Below, piece by piece: positions 8,220 through 16,331 of a stretch of DNA of 34,520 nt (positions within the stretch are counted from its first letter, which is position 1; every line of letters starts with the position of its first letter). The notes under the pieces were generated by a model. It ran no database searches and was not told the origin of the DNA. It saw only the letters and a list, made by a program, of their open reading frames with translations. Made by a program: the position numbers and the translations under genes. The stretch is from Gammaproteobacteria bacterium. GTDB lineage: Bacteria; Pseudomonadota; Gammaproteobacteria; DSM-16500. The stretch covers positions 1 to 34,520 of the forward strand of contig JABDDD010000017.1 in the NCBI GenBank assembly GCA_013287765.1. The letters run 5' to 3'.

Positions 8220-10808
8220 TTAAACCGTCACATTCGCCTTTAAAAAAACTAATTTACCTTGTTTTAAATCAATATGAATGACATCCCCCGCCACAAATTG
8301 TCCGCCTAATATCGCTGCAGCCAAAGGATTTTCTATATATTGTTGAATAGCACGTTTTAAAGGTCTTGCCCCATAAACAGGATCATAACCCGTTGCTGCT
8401 AAATAGTCCAACCCTTCGTCTGTGATTGTTAAACCAAAATCTCTTTCGCTTAAACGAGTTTTTAAACGATTTATTTGAATACTCGCAATCGATTTAATTT
8501 GTTCTTCATCCAGCGCATGGAACACAACGGTTTCATCAATACGATTGATAAATTCTGGGCGAAAGTGCCGCCCAACCTCTTCTAAAACCGCTTTTTTCAT
8601 CGCAAAAAAATCACCTGTTTTAGAAATCTCTTGAATCAACTCTGATCCTAAATTAGAAGTCATCACAATCACCGTATTACGAAAATCAACCGTTCGACCA
8701 TGACTATCTGTTAAACGGCCATCATCTAAAACTTGTAATAAAATATTGAAAACATCGTGATGGGCTTTTTCTATTTCATCCAACAAAATAACAGAATAAG
8801 GTTTGCGACGCACAAGCTCGGTTAAATAGCCACCTTCTTCATAACCAACATAACCAGGCGGTGCGCCCACCAAACGTGCTACAGCATGTTTTTCCATAAA
8901 TTCTGACATATCAATGCGTACCATCGCCTCTTCTGTATCAAATAAAAAACTAGCAAGCGCCTTACATAATTCAGTTTTACCAACACCTGTGGGTCCTAGA
9001 AATAAAAACGAACCAATTGGGCGATTAGGATCGGATAATCCAGCACGTGAGCGACGAATCGCATCAGAGACTGCTTTGACTGCATAACTTTGGCCAATAA
9101 TACGCTGATGTAACACTTCTTCTAAATGTAATAATTTTTCTTTTTCACTTTCCATCATTTTAGAAACTGGAATATGCGTCCATTTTGACACAACTTCTGC
9201 GACTTCCTCTTCTGTTACACGACTTCTGACTAATTGCGTTTCTTGTTGTTCCGCAAGAGTCGCTGCTTGCATTTTTTTTTCAAGTTCTGGGATGCGACCA
9301 TATTGTAATTCTGCCATGCGCGTTAAATTAGCTGCGCGACGAGCATTTTCTAATTCTAATTTTGCACGTTCTAATTCGCCTTTAATATTTTGTGCGCCTT
9401 GTAGATTAGATTTTTCTGTAGCCCACACAGCTTCTAGCTGTTGGCTTTCGATTTCTAATTTTTTTAATTCCTCTGCTAATTGTGTGAGTCGTTTTTTAGA
9501 AGCTTCATCTGTTTCTTTTTTTAAAGCTTCTTTTTCAATTTTTAATTGAATAATTCGACGATCTAATTTATCAAGTACTTCAGGTTTAGAATCAATTTCC
9601 ATACGAATATTACTAGCTGCTTCATCAATTAAATCAATTGCTTTATCGGGTAACTGACGATCTGAAATATAACGATGTGATAAAGTAGCCGCAGCAACAA
9701 TGGCAGAATTTGTTATTTCAACACCATGATGAAGTTCATAGCGCTCTTTTAAACCGCGTAAAATAGCAATCGTATCTGGCACAGAAGGTTCATCGACTAA
9801 AATACGTTGGAAACGACGCTCAAGTGCTGCATCTTTTTCGATATACTGACGATACTCATCTAAAGTCGTGGCGCCCACGCAATGTAATTCGCCTCGCGCT
9901 AATGCCGGTTTTAACATATTCCCAGCATCCATTGCGCCTTCTGCTTTTCCGGCACCGACTAAATTATGAATTTCATCGATAAAAAGAATAATATTGCCTT
10001 CTTGTTTGGCTAAATCAGTTAAAACAGCTTTTAATCTCTCTTCAAATTCCCCACGATATTTAGCCCCCGCAATTAAAGCACCTAAATCTAACGCTAATAA
10101 ACGCTTATTTTTAAGACCTTCTGGCACTTCGCTATTTATAATTCGTTGCGCCAAGCCTTCTACAATAGCTGTTTTACCAACCCCGGGCTCACCGATTAAC
10201 ACGGGATTATTTTTGGTGCGACGTAATAAAACTTGAATAGTGCGACGAATTTCACTATCACGACCAATCACCGGATCAAGTTTACCTTGCTCTGCACGAG
10301 CAGTTAAATCAATCGTATATTTTTCAAGAGCACGTCGTTGATCTTCTGCATTAGGATCTTCTACTTTTTGCCCGCCACGCTCTGTATCAATTGCTTGTTC
10401 AATTGCATTTTTTTGCGCGCCTGCCTTTTTTAAAATATCACCTAACGTGCCAGGCTCTTCTACCGCTGCCAGTAAAAATAATTCACTGGAAATATACTGA
10501 TCTTTTCTTTTTTGCGCTAATTTATCGGTTAAATTTAATAAGCGATTTAAATCATTTGATATATGAACTTCGCCCCCTGTGCCTTCTACTCGGGGTAATC
10601 GATTGATTGCGCCATCTAATTGAGAGCGAAGCTCAGCAATATTGACTGTCGCTTTAGCTAAAATAGCTCGAATGGAACTGCCCTCTTGATCTAATAATGC
10701 TTTCATAACATGAATAGGTTCTATGTAATTATGATCCCGACCTAACGCATACGATTGAGCATCTGCTAAAGCCATTTGAAATTTACTGGTCAACTTATCC
10801 ATTCTCAT
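8220..10808 (-). CDS. clpB: ATP-dependent disaggregase ClpB
   Basis: An 862-residue Hsp100 that rescues aggregated proteins with DnaK/DnaJ. The N-terminal domain covers residues 1-150 with the conserved start [21 protein letters not shown] module 1 has Walker [10 protein letters not shown] and Walker [11 protein letters not shown] long coiled-coil middle domain, rich in Glu/Lys/Leu, covers about residues 410-530. AAA module 2 has GPTGVGKTE and VILLDEIEK, and the C-terminal small domain ends normally. Length is normal. AAGAGG precedes the first ATG by nine bases, and E. coli ClpB has the same MRxD start, so this start is preferred over Met3. It is the first gene of the operon with usp, cbpA and cbpM. 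A sigma32-like promoter lies about 40 bases upstream. Confidence 0.98.
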   Translation of the reverse strand: MRMDKLTSKFQMALADAQSYALGRDHNYIEPIHVMKALLDQEGSSIRAILAKATVNIAELRSQLDGAINRLPRVEGTGGEVHISNDLNRLLNLTDKLAQKRKDQYISSELFLLAAVEEPGTLGDILKKAGAQKNAIEQAIDTERGGQKVEDPNAEDQRRALEKYTIDLTARAEQGKLDPVIGRDSEIRRTIQVLLRRTKNNPVLIGEPGVGKTAIVEGLAQRIINSEVPEGLKNKRLLALDLGALIAGAKYRGEFEERLKAVLTDLAKQEGNIILFIDEIHNLVGAGKAEGAMDAGNMLKPALARGELHCVGATTLDEYRQYIEKDAALERRFQRILVDEPSVPDTIAILRGLKERYELHHGVEITNSAIVAAATLSHRYISDRQLPDKAIDLIDEAASNIRMEIDSKPEVLDKLDRRIIQLKIEKEALKKETDEASKKRLTQLAEELKKLEIESQQLEAVWATEKSNLQGAQNIKGELERAKLELENARRAANLTRMAELQYGRIPELEKKMQAATLAEQQETQLVRSRVTEEEVAEVVSKWTHIPVSKMMESEKEKLLHLEEVLHQRIIGQSYAVKAVSDAIRRSRAGLSDPNRPIGSFLFLGPTGVGKTELCKALASFLFDTEEAMVRIDMSEFMEKHAVARLVGAPPGYVGYEEGGYLTELVRRKPYSVILLDEIEKAHHDVFNILLQVLDDGRLTDSHGRTVDFRNTVIVMTSNLGSELIQEISKTGDFFAMKKAVLEEVGRHFRPEFINRIDETVVFHALDEEQIKSIASIQINRLKTRLSERDFGLTITDEGLDYLAATGYDPVYGARPLKRAIQQYIENPLAAAILGGQFVAGDVIHIDLKQGKLVFLKANVTV

Positions 10809-10845
10809 AAGACAAAGCCTCTTTTGAAAATATTATATCTTTATT

Positions 10846-10877
10846 AAAGATAAGGGCTTTTTTGACAAATTCAAGAG
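10846..10877 (-). promoter_or_regulatory. Sigma32-like heat-shock promoter of clpB
   Basis: Read on the minus strand: TCTCTTGAA at the -35 position, then 13 bases, then CCCTTATCTTT at the -10 position. This is close to the RpoH consensus CTTGAA and CCCATnT, at an accepted spacing and with the expected strong C-run. It would drive clpB-usp-cbpA-cbpM. Confidence 0.7.
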
Positions 10878-10916
10878 ATTATTTCTTACTTGATAAGATA
10901 GCCTGGCAAAAAGTGC

Positions 10917-10945
10917 TTGCTTTTTTTACACAATTTTAGTATTTT
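10917..10945 (+). promoter_or_regulatory. Possible promoter for the leader ORF and MFS gene
   Basis: TTGCTT at 10917-10922 and TATTTT at 10940-10945 with a 17-base spacer. Transcription would start at about 10952, almost at the ATG of the small ORF, giving a leaderless or nearly leaderless message. The match is only moderate. Confidence 0.35.
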
Positions 10946-10952
10946 AGTTATT

Positions 10953-11093
10953 ATGAACAAAAATAACCTGACAGCTACTTCGCAAAACGCTTTGAAATCA
11001 GTATTGATTTCATTGACAGGTGTTATTTTATCTAAAATTATTTCTCCCATCATTTCCCGCATTATTATTGTCGTTATACGCTGCCTGTTCTAG
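10953..11093 (+). CDS. Possible 46-residue Ile-rich leader or small membrane peptide
   Basis: The ORF starts MNKNNLTATSQNALKSVLIS. Its second half is dominated by branched-chain residues (ILSKIISPIISRIIIVVIRC, then LF and a stop), with ten Ile codons in the last half. There is no ribosome binding site before the ATG, though a possible promoter would put the transcript start next to it. The stop codon lies inside a strong hairpin (11083-11124), and an MFS transporter gene starts 97 bases further on. The arrangement recalls the ilv-type leader peptides that sense branched-chain aminoacyl-tRNA, but I see no U-rich terminator, so attenuation is only a hypothesis. A one-helix membrane peptide is the alternative. 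The rest of the 382-base clpB-MFS interval holds only the two promoters described. Confidence 0.4.
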   Translation: MNKNNLTATSQNALKSVLISLTGVILSKIISPIISRIIIVVIRCLF

Positions 11094-11124
11094 TGGCATA
11101 GAGCCTTGCCACACTAGGGCAGGC
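11083..11124 (+). promoter_or_regulatory. Hairpin overlapping the end of the Ile-rich small ORF
   Basis: GCCTGTTCTAGTGGCA pairs with TGCCACACTAGGGCAGGC: five GC-rich pairs, two G-T wobbles, CTAGTG/CACTAG and a two-base bulge, closing on an 8-base loop. The ORF stop codon (11091-11093) is in the left arm, so a ribosome at the Ile codons would affect folding. There is no T-run after it. Confidence 0.5.
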
Positions 11125-11190
11125 GATGTAAAAGAGGCAAAAAGAGCAAGCTCACTCACCTTTCACTATAAATAACCACAAACAATTGAG

Positions 11191-12492
11191 ATGACTTTTA
11201 TGAATACGCAATTAAAAAATAGCGAAGAGACGCTTGTTTTTCCTGCTCAACCTTTTACTTTATCCAAGTATTATCCTTGGACGATTGTTTTACTCTGTTC
11301 ATTTTTTTTATTTTATAAATATATTTTACAGGTCTCCCCTAGTGTGATGACACAAGATTTAATGCGTAACTTTCATGTGACGGGTGCAGGGCTTGGTAAT
11401 TTAGCTGCCACTTTTTTTTATGCTTATTTAGTCACGCAGATTATTGCAGGTCTTTTATTAGATCGATTAAGTCCGCGTTATTTAACAACCTTAGCTATTG
11501 GCTCAGCAGCAGTTGGTTCGCTTATTTTTGCAAATAGTCATTCGCTGACCACGGCAGCATTATCACGTGCTTTAATGGGGGCGGGCGCTGCTTTTGCGAC
11601 AGTGAGTTACATGAAAATGTCAGCACTGTGGTTTCGACAAAATAAAGTGGCTTTTGTTGATGGGCTGCTTGCGACAGCGGCCATGATTGGTGCGATGTGT
11701 GGACAAATTCCTTTAACTGCTTTAGTGAATACTGTGGGTTGGCGAGAAAGCATGCTTTACTGCGGCTTATTAGGTACGCTGCTTGCTTTTTTATTTTTTA
11801 TTTTTGTAAAAGACAAAAAAGAGCCTATTTTATATGATGTACACGTTCCACCGGCTCCTAAATTACGCGGGCTATTTACTTTATTAAAATCTAAAAAAAA
11901 TTGGTTATTAACTTTTTATAGTGGACTTGCTTTCACGCCGGTTGCGGTTTTAGGCGGACTGTGGGGTAATCCTTTCTTTGAAGAATCTCATCATTTAACT
12001 AATGAAACCGCTGCTTTTTTCACTTCATTGATTTTTTTAGGTTTAGCGGTAGGCGGACCTCTTTTTGGATTTTTTGCTGATCGATTAGGTAATCGTATTA
12101 AAGTAATGTCTTATGGCAGTGGTCTTGCTTTTATGGCTTTGATGCTTGCGCTGTATGTTTTAAATTTACCATTATGGTTATTTGGTTGCTTGTTATTTCT
12201 TTTTGGTCTGGGCAGCGGTGCTTTTATGTTAAGTTATCCGCTTGGCAAAGAATTAAATCAGCATTTAGGTTTAGCAGCGACAGTGGTTGCATTAATTAAT
12301 ACTGGCGATGCTTTTTTTGGTTCTTTTACTGAACCTTTAATCGGTAAAGTACTAGATTTTTTTTGGCAAGGAAAAATAGTAGCAGGCGTGCATTATTTTT
12401 CAGTAACAGATTATGATAAAGCATTATTAATATTGCCTGTTTATTTATTAAGTGCATTGGGATGTTTATTATTGTTAAAACGCCTAGATTAG
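11191..12492 (+). CDS. Major facilitator superfamily transporter (possibly Pht-like)
   Basis: A 433-residue protein with about 12 membrane helices in two six-helix halves. MFS signatures are visible: the loop 2-3 motif around GLLLDRLSPRYLTT, and GPLFGFFADRLGNRIKV between helices 8 and 9. The helix 1 motif YKYILQVSPSVMTQDLM and ALSRALMGAGAAFATVSYMK resemble the multi-copy MFS family of Legionella and Coxiella, some members of which (Pht) import amino acids needed for intracellular growth. That is a family impression; substrate is not readable. The Ile-rich leader-like ORF upstream suggests a link to branched-chain amino acids, as inference. ATG at 11200 (Met4), nine bases after GAG, is an equally good start. 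An AT-rich hairpin follows. Confidence 0.85.
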   Translation: MTFMNTQLKNSEETLVFPAQPFTLSKYYPWTIVLLCSFFLFYKYILQVSPSVMTQDLMRNFHVTGAGLGNLAATFFYAYLVTQIIAGLLLDRLSPRYLTTLAIGSAAVGSLIFANSHSLTTAALSRALMGAGAAFATVSYMKMSALWFRQNKVAFVDGLLATAAMIGAMCGQIPLTALVNTVGWRESMLYCGLLGTLLAFLFFIFVKDKKEPILYDVHVPPAPKLRGLFTLLKSKKNWLLTFYSGLAFTPVAVLGGLWGNPFFEESHHLTNETAAFFTSLIFLGLAVGGPLFGFFADRLGNRIKVMSYGSGLAFMALMLALYVLNLPLWLFGCLLFLFGLGSGAFMLSYPLGKELNQHLGLAATVVALINTGDAFFGSFTEPLIGKVLDFFWQGKIVAGVHYFSVTDYDKALLILPVYLLSALGCLLLLKRLD

Positions 12493-12522
12493 CAGAATTC
12501 AACCATTAAGTTGGCCAAATCT

Positions 12523-12557
12523 GATGACAAATTATGTTTATTATTTTATTTGTCATC
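12523..12557. terminator. Hairpin downstream of the MFS gene, overlapping a Pho-box-like site
   Basis: GATGACAAAT at 12523-12532 and ATTTGTCATC at 12548-12557 form a perfect 10-bp stem with a 15-base AT loop. No long T-run follows, so termination is uncertain. The right arm also supplies the first heptamer of the Pho-box-like site, so the inverted arm places a third TGTCAT copy in the opposite orientation. Confidence 0.45.
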
Positions 12558-12567
12558 ATTCTGTCAT
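12550..12567 (+). promoter_or_regulatory. Pho-box-like PhoB site upstream of the orphan at 12643
   Basis: TTGTCAT and CTGTCAT stand 11 bases apart (start to start), separated by CATT. The PhoB consensus is two CTGTCAT heptamers with a four-base AT-rich spacer, so 13 of the 14 heptamer bases match. A weak -10 candidate TAGCTT (12578-12583) lies 10 bases downstream, where a PhoB-activated promoter would have it. The window also encodes PhoB and PhoR. Confidence 0.55.
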
Positions 12568-12577
12568 ATTTATGTAA

Positions 12578-12595
12578 TAGCTTATCTAGCTTATC
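12578..12595 (+). repeat. Short tandem direct repeat in the leader of the orphan gene
   Basis: TAGCTTATC occurs twice in direct succession (12578-12586, 12587-12595), followed by the partly similar TATCTCATC. It is in the expected promoter or early transcript region. Confidence 0.6.
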
Positions 12596-12642
12596 TATCT
12601 CATCTATTTTATGAATAAAGCGAATAAAGGGAGTAAATTAAT

Positions 12643-13701
12643 ATGGAAAGTTATTTTAATAAAAAAGAGAAAAAAAACGCTGAAGATACGCTTGTATTAA
12701 TTAAACGCCTGCCATCAGACTCAACTAAGATAGAAGTGCTAAGTAACAATCATATTGTAGTATATACAGATAAAAAAAACGCATTTAATCTAGAAATTGA
12801 AGACCACGAAGCTTTATTAGACTCAAAACATCCAACATATAACCACTCTAAAAAAATAAAAGATTTACCTGCGTATACCAGAAAAAAAATTCATTTAGAG
12901 GACGGGTGGGTTTTAACCGTAAAAGACAGATGCATTCAAATTCATAATGATCAGAAACGCAATAAAATTTATCGCAAAAGAATTCCTGGCAAAGTAACTT
13001 ATATTAACATATTAAATAGAAATACAATTATTCTTATTTACAGAACCAAAAGCACATCTAACAGCATTTTATTAAAATTTGAAAACAATAAATTAAATGA
13101 TAAAATAATTGCTAAAGATATTTCCCCTGAAAATAGATTTTATGCTCTAACGTCTGAAATATTTATACAAAAAGAGCTTAAACAAGGACAATCCATACTC
13201 TCTTTGTATGACACTGATACACTCACAATTATTAAAGCTATCCCTATCCCAAGTCCTAAGCTAAGTTGTATCAAAATATTACCTGATCACGAAAGTTTGG
13301 TTTTTTTTCCTAATTTTCCGCATATAGATTCAAATAAACTTCATATATTTAACATAAAAAATAATCAGTTAAAAAAAATTGATATAGGCCAACCCATTTT
13401 GGATTTTAATATCTTACCTAACGGTAAAATTATAATTACTACAAAAGAAGGTAATATTATGCAACTCAATTTAAAACATATACAAGCATTAAGAAAGAGT
13501 AATGCTTTATTTTTCCAAAATAACATCTTAGAATATACAAATATAGGAAAAGCCTCTGCTCATATCATTACAGATTATTTAGGTATTCAAATATCTTCTA
13601 ATAAAAGCGTTTTATTTAAACCAAGTATAAAACCTTCAGTACAGCCTTTTATAGGAAAAGAATTTAATAATAATCAAAGTAAGCTCAGACCCAAATTATA
13701 A
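12643..13701 (+). CDS. Orphan protein with beta-propeller-like repeats, putative effector
   Basis: I do not recognise the family. The 352-residue product has no signal peptide or membrane helix. It is Lys/Ile/Asn-rich and consists largely of short alternating beta strands separated by turns, for example SLYDTDTLTIIKAIPIPSPK, then CIKILPDHESLVFF, HIFNIKNNQLKKIDIG and DFNILPNGKIIITTKEGNIM. This periodicity, with [hydrophobic]-x-LPNG-x-[hydrophobic] turns, suggests WD40/propeller-like blades. The C-terminal 40 residues are polar and probably unstructured. AGGGAG lies nine bases before the ATG. A Pho-box-like element and an AT-rich repeat precede it. A host-directed effector would fit the genome type, but there is no direct evidence. 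Confidence 0.7.
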   Translation: MESYFNKKEKKNAEDTLVLIKRLPSDSTKIEVLSNNHIVVYTDKKNAFNLEIEDHEALLDSKHPTYNHSKKIKDLPAYTRKKIHLEDGWVLTVKDRCIQIHNDQKRNKIYRKRIPGKVTYINILNRNTIILIYRTKSTSNSILLKFENNKLNDKIIAKDISPENRFYALTSEIFIQKELKQGQSILSLYDTDTLTIIKAIPIPSPKLSCIKILPDHESLVFFPNFPHIDSNKLHIFNIKNNQLKKIDIGQPILDFNILPNGKIIITTKEGNIMQLNLKHIQALRKSNALFFQNNILEYTNIGKASAHIITDYLGIQISSNKSVLFKPSIKPSVQPFIGKEFNNNQSKLRPKL

Positions 13702-13720
13702 CTGACATTAAATTAAACCT

Positions 13721-13836
13721 TTTGTATTTCTATATTTTAGGCACTACCCTATATTTTAAAATGTGAGTTTTTTGAAAAATTGCTTGCATCATGTACAGGA
13801 CAATCAATTAACCCAAAATAGGTAACTAGCAATTTT
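13721..13836. repeat. Duplicated segment, copy 1
   Basis: Positions 13754-13836 match 15997-16079 at 81 of 83 bases in direct orientation. A 13-base flank (TTTGTATTTCTAT) before the repeat is also shared, with about 20 extra bases between flank and core in this copy. On the minus strand this copy encodes the same C-terminal peptide (LLVTYFGLIDCPVHDASNFS and KNSHFK) as the frameshifted gene at copy 2, without a start codon. The remaining part of the 221-base interval 13702-13922 holds nothing else I can support. Confidence 0.85.
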
Positions 13837-13922
13837 TTAGTCGCAGGCAGCAAAATTAAATAATGAGCCTATAAAAGCCATTTAATCTCGCGACACCTGA
13901 AGATGCGAATGTAAAAAAAATA

Positions 13923-14948
13923 TTACATTGTTCTTTTGTGCATAGTATTAGTATATTGTTTAAATAACTGCTCTTCCCGTTTTAGCTTGTTAAATAAGCT
14001 GAAATCAATTTGAGAACTATAGTATTTCTTTTTTTTAAGTAAAGATAATAAAATTCCATCAACTGTTACACTCTTTATAAAATCTGTTTTTGATTTTGTA
14101 TCTATTGAGAATAAAATACTATTATTATTTTCTACTTTATCTAAAATTCTATCATTTATTTTGTTAATTAAATAAGGATTCAAATTGAAATCACCACATA
14201 TCATTAATTCTTGATTAGAATATTGATCTAATATTTTATTAATTAAGTCGCAGTACATTTTGCCACATAAAGATAATTTGTTTTTATCTTTAATATTTTC
14301 ATCTCCACTAAAGGGAAGATGGCATAATGCAACATACTTGACTGCCTCTTCTTTTTTTAGCTTCCATAATTGAAATCGATTAACTAATTTATCTTTTATT
14401 GGCAATTTTTCTAAAAAATCACATGATATTTGACTAACTTCGTAACGACTATCAACCATCATTAATAAGCCCCAGTTAGGAAAACCAGTCATGCTAGGTT
14501 TATACAACCCATTTTTGTTGATGCTATCTTTAAAGAATTTTTTCATACATGGCACGGCATGAAAAGAATGTAACAGTGCATTGAGATCTACAGAATTGAT
14601 TGGCCCTTCACAAAGGCTAATCACTTCAATAAAAGGATGATAAGTAATAATTTCCGCAATAATCTTTCCAATGCATATTAAACGCTTTTTATATTGCGCA
14701 TCTGTTTCAATGATACCAAAACCATTATTATAGCTATTTTCTGTCAGTCCTTTTCTCATTTTTCCTTGCATCATGATATTCCAAAACAAAGTTTTATCAT
14801 GAATAATGGGGTGGTGATCCGATACTTTTGCTGTCACCACATCCTCACCATCCAAACATAAAAAATTTTTTATGTTATTAGACTTTTCATCATAATCACA
14901 AACCACTTTTTTTTGTATTTTGCTATGCAATAAACGAGTCGTCATCAT
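13923..14948 (-). CDS. Endonuclease/exonuclease/phosphatase-like protein with permuted motif order
   Basis: A 341-residue cytoplasmic protein. EEP-superfamily motifs are visible: LFWNIMMQ (N57), VISLCEGPI (E114, the usual QE metal motif), YVALCHLPF (H210), the diagnostic GDFNLNP (D253, N255) and TVDGILLS (D297, the usual D-x-I/L strand). In ordinary EEP enzymes the last motif is SDHxP after D-x-IL; here SDHHPI lies at residues 43-48, before the first motif, and none occurs at the C-terminus. This looks like a circular permutation that keeps every catalytic residue. Family activities include DNA/RNA phosphodiesterases and phosphoinositide or sphingomyelin phosphatases; the substrate is unknown. 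GGAGA lies just before the ATG pair. It is flanked by the two copies of an 83-bp repeat. A host-targeted effector is possible. Confidence 0.75.
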   Translation of the reverse strand: MMTTRLLHSKIQKKVVCDYDEKSNNIKNFLCLDGEDVVTAKVSDHHPIIHDKTLFWNIMMQGKMRKGLTENSYNNGFGIIETDAQYKKRLICIGKIIAEIITYHPFIEVISLCEGPINSVDLNALLHSFHAVPCMKKFFKDSINKNGLYKPSMTGFPNWGLLMMVDSRYEVSQISCDFLEKLPIKDKLVNRFQLWKLKKEEAVKYVALCHLPFSGDENIKDKNKLSLCGKMYCDLINKILDQYSNQELMICGDFNLNPYLINKINDRILDKVENNNSILFSIDTKSKTDFIKSVTVDGILLSLLKKKKYYSSQIDFSLFNKLKREEQLFKQYTNTMHKRTM

Positions 14949-15053
14949 ACTTTCTCCAAAGAATTTAACATTAAGGAATAAGTAGTGTGCGACAAGTCAA
15001 TTAATAACTAAAATATATTAAAATTATGAATATGATAAATAAATCTTATGGAA

Positions 15054-15983
15054 TTAAATTTTATTTTTATGACAAATAATAGAAGTATTTAGTATTTTAA
15101 CTATTTGTTTTTTTCCAAGTAATTTTCTAATATGAACCACCATATTTTCTAGCAGAATTTTTTTAGCGCTGGAAGGACGCCATATCATGCCGATTGTTCG
15201 GACTGGCTTTGGTAAATTAAATGGGATATAACAAATGCCTTCATTATTTTTACAAGCTAATTTCGGCATTAAAGTGATTCCGGTTTTTGATGCAATCATA
15301 TAACGCAATGTTTCAAGACTCGTTGCTTGAAAAACTGTATCGACAGAAGCATGCATGCTATGACATAAAGACAATGCTTGATCTCGTAGACAATGACCAT
15401 CTTCCAATAAAAGTAATGTTTTATTTTCTAAATCAGAATATTTTATTTTTGAACGTTTCGCAAAAGGATGATTGCTAGGAACCGCTAATAAAATTTCTTC
15501 TGCAAAAAGGGGAAGCGCCATAAAGTCCTCCTCTAAAATGGGCAGACCAAATAACGCACCATCTAGTTTGCCATTTTTAAGTTTATCAATTAGCGTATGA
15601 GTTTTTTCTTCGACTAAGTAAATAGTTAATTTTGGAAATATTTTGGATAATCCCGGAATAATATGAGGTAATAAATAGGCTCCTAGTGTTGGGATGACGC
15701 CTAAACGTAACTCACCGCCAAAAGGATCTTTGGCTTGTCTTGCCATCTGTTTTATTGCATCAACGCGACATAAAATATCTCTCGCCTGTTCTGTTATCAG
15801 TTTCCCAACATCAGTCAGTAAAGCTGACTTATTACGTTCAATGAGTTGAACATCTAAAAAGTTTTCAAGCTTTTTTATTTGCATACTCAATGCAGGCTGG
15901 CTGACAAAACACGCTGCAGCCGCTTTGCCAAAATGGCTATGATCAGCGATAGCAACTAAGTATTTTAAATCTTTTATATTCAT
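15054..15983 (-). CDS. oxyR: OxyR, peroxide-sensing LysR-family regulator
   Basis: A 309-residue LysR-type regulator. The N-terminal winged helix covers residues 1-60 (FGKAAAACFVSQPALSMQIK, KLENFLDVQLIER). The effector domain has the OxyR redox loop LLEDGHCLRDQALSLC with C198 and C207, matching C199 and C208 of E. coli OxyR, followed by the conserved ATSLETLRYMIASKTGITLM. Oxidation by hydrogen peroxide forms the disulfide and activates catalase and peroxidase genes. No such targets are adjacent. The start is Met-Asn-Ile-Lys-Asp as in the family; its ribosome binding site region lies inside copy 2 of the 83-bp duplication. The C-terminal tail is about 20 residues longer than the core fold. Confidence 0.95.
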   Translation of the reverse strand: MNIKDLKYLVAIADHSHFGKAAAACFVSQPALSMQIKKLENFLDVQLIERNKSALLTDVGKLITEQARDILCRVDAIKQMARQAKDPFGGELRLGVIPTLGAYLLPHIIPGLSKIFPKLTIYLVEEKTHTLIDKLKNGKLDGALFGLPILEEDFMALPLFAEEILLAVPSNHPFAKRSKIKYSDLENKTLLLLEDGHCLRDQALSLCHSMHASVDTVFQATSLETLRYMIASKTGITLMPKLACKNNEGICYIPFNLPKPVRTIGMIWRPSSAKKILLENMVVHIRKLLGKKQIVKILNTSIICHKNKI

Positions 15984-16079
15984 TTGTATTTCTATCTTTT
16001 AAAATGTGAGTTTTTTGAAAAATTGCTTGCATCATATACAGGACAATCAATTAACCCAAAATGGGTAACTAGCAATTTT
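15982..16079. repeat. Duplicated segment, copy 2
   Basis: The 83-base core at 15997-16079 has two substitutions relative to 13754-13836, and the flank TTTGTATTTCTAT is shared. This copy joins the 5' leader of oxyR to the 3' end of the frameshifted small gene. The two copies bracket exactly the EEP-like gene and oxyR. Confidence 0.85.
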
Positions 16080-16253
16080 ACTTGAGAAATAATGACAGAT
16101 TTTTGTGAGTATCCTTGAGCGCAATATTCTTCTAAATCTTTTTGAATACATTGAAAAAATACTGATCCCTTGTTTAACACCAGAAACAATGGATAAATTT
16201 TTATATGTCAATAATTTTTGTGTGTTTTTATTGACATTATGGCTGCTTTTCAT
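15992..16253 (-). pseudogene. Small orphan gene broken by a frameshift in a T-run
   Basis: A start with a good ribosome binding site (GAGGAT, 7-8 bases before the ATG at 16253) opens a frame MKSSHNVNKNTQKLLTYKNL that continues to GISIF. At a run of six T on the coding strand, removing one T joins it to the second open frame, QCIQKDLEEYCAQGYSQKSV, continuing through KLLVTHFGLIDCPVYDASNF to a stop at 15992. The restored product would be about 86 residues, cytoplasmic and of unknown family. The last 30 codons of the second frame are the part duplicated beside the EEP-like gene, which suggests it was once a real coding region. A slippage-dependent gene or a sequencing error in the homopolymer are alternatives. 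Confidence 0.5.
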
Positions 16254-16293
16254 AAACTAAATCCTCATTTTTGAATCTATAATATACTATAAA

Positions 16294-16311
16294 TATACAA
16301 CTAGTTGTATA
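16294..16311. promoter_or_regulatory. Perfect 18-bp palindrome between divergent genes, likely operator
   Basis: TATACAACTAGTTGTATA is its own reverse complement. It lies 40 bases upstream of the frameshifted minus-strand gene and about 125 bases upstream of the large plus-strand orphan, a position typical of a dimeric repressor site. The regulator is unknown. Confidence 0.5.
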
Positions 16312-16331
16312 CTAAAAGTCGACGAAGCCTA

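Noticed and set aside
12523-12595. Short repeats as a CRISPR-like array
   Set aside because: Units are 9-10 bases, without regular spacers or cas genes.
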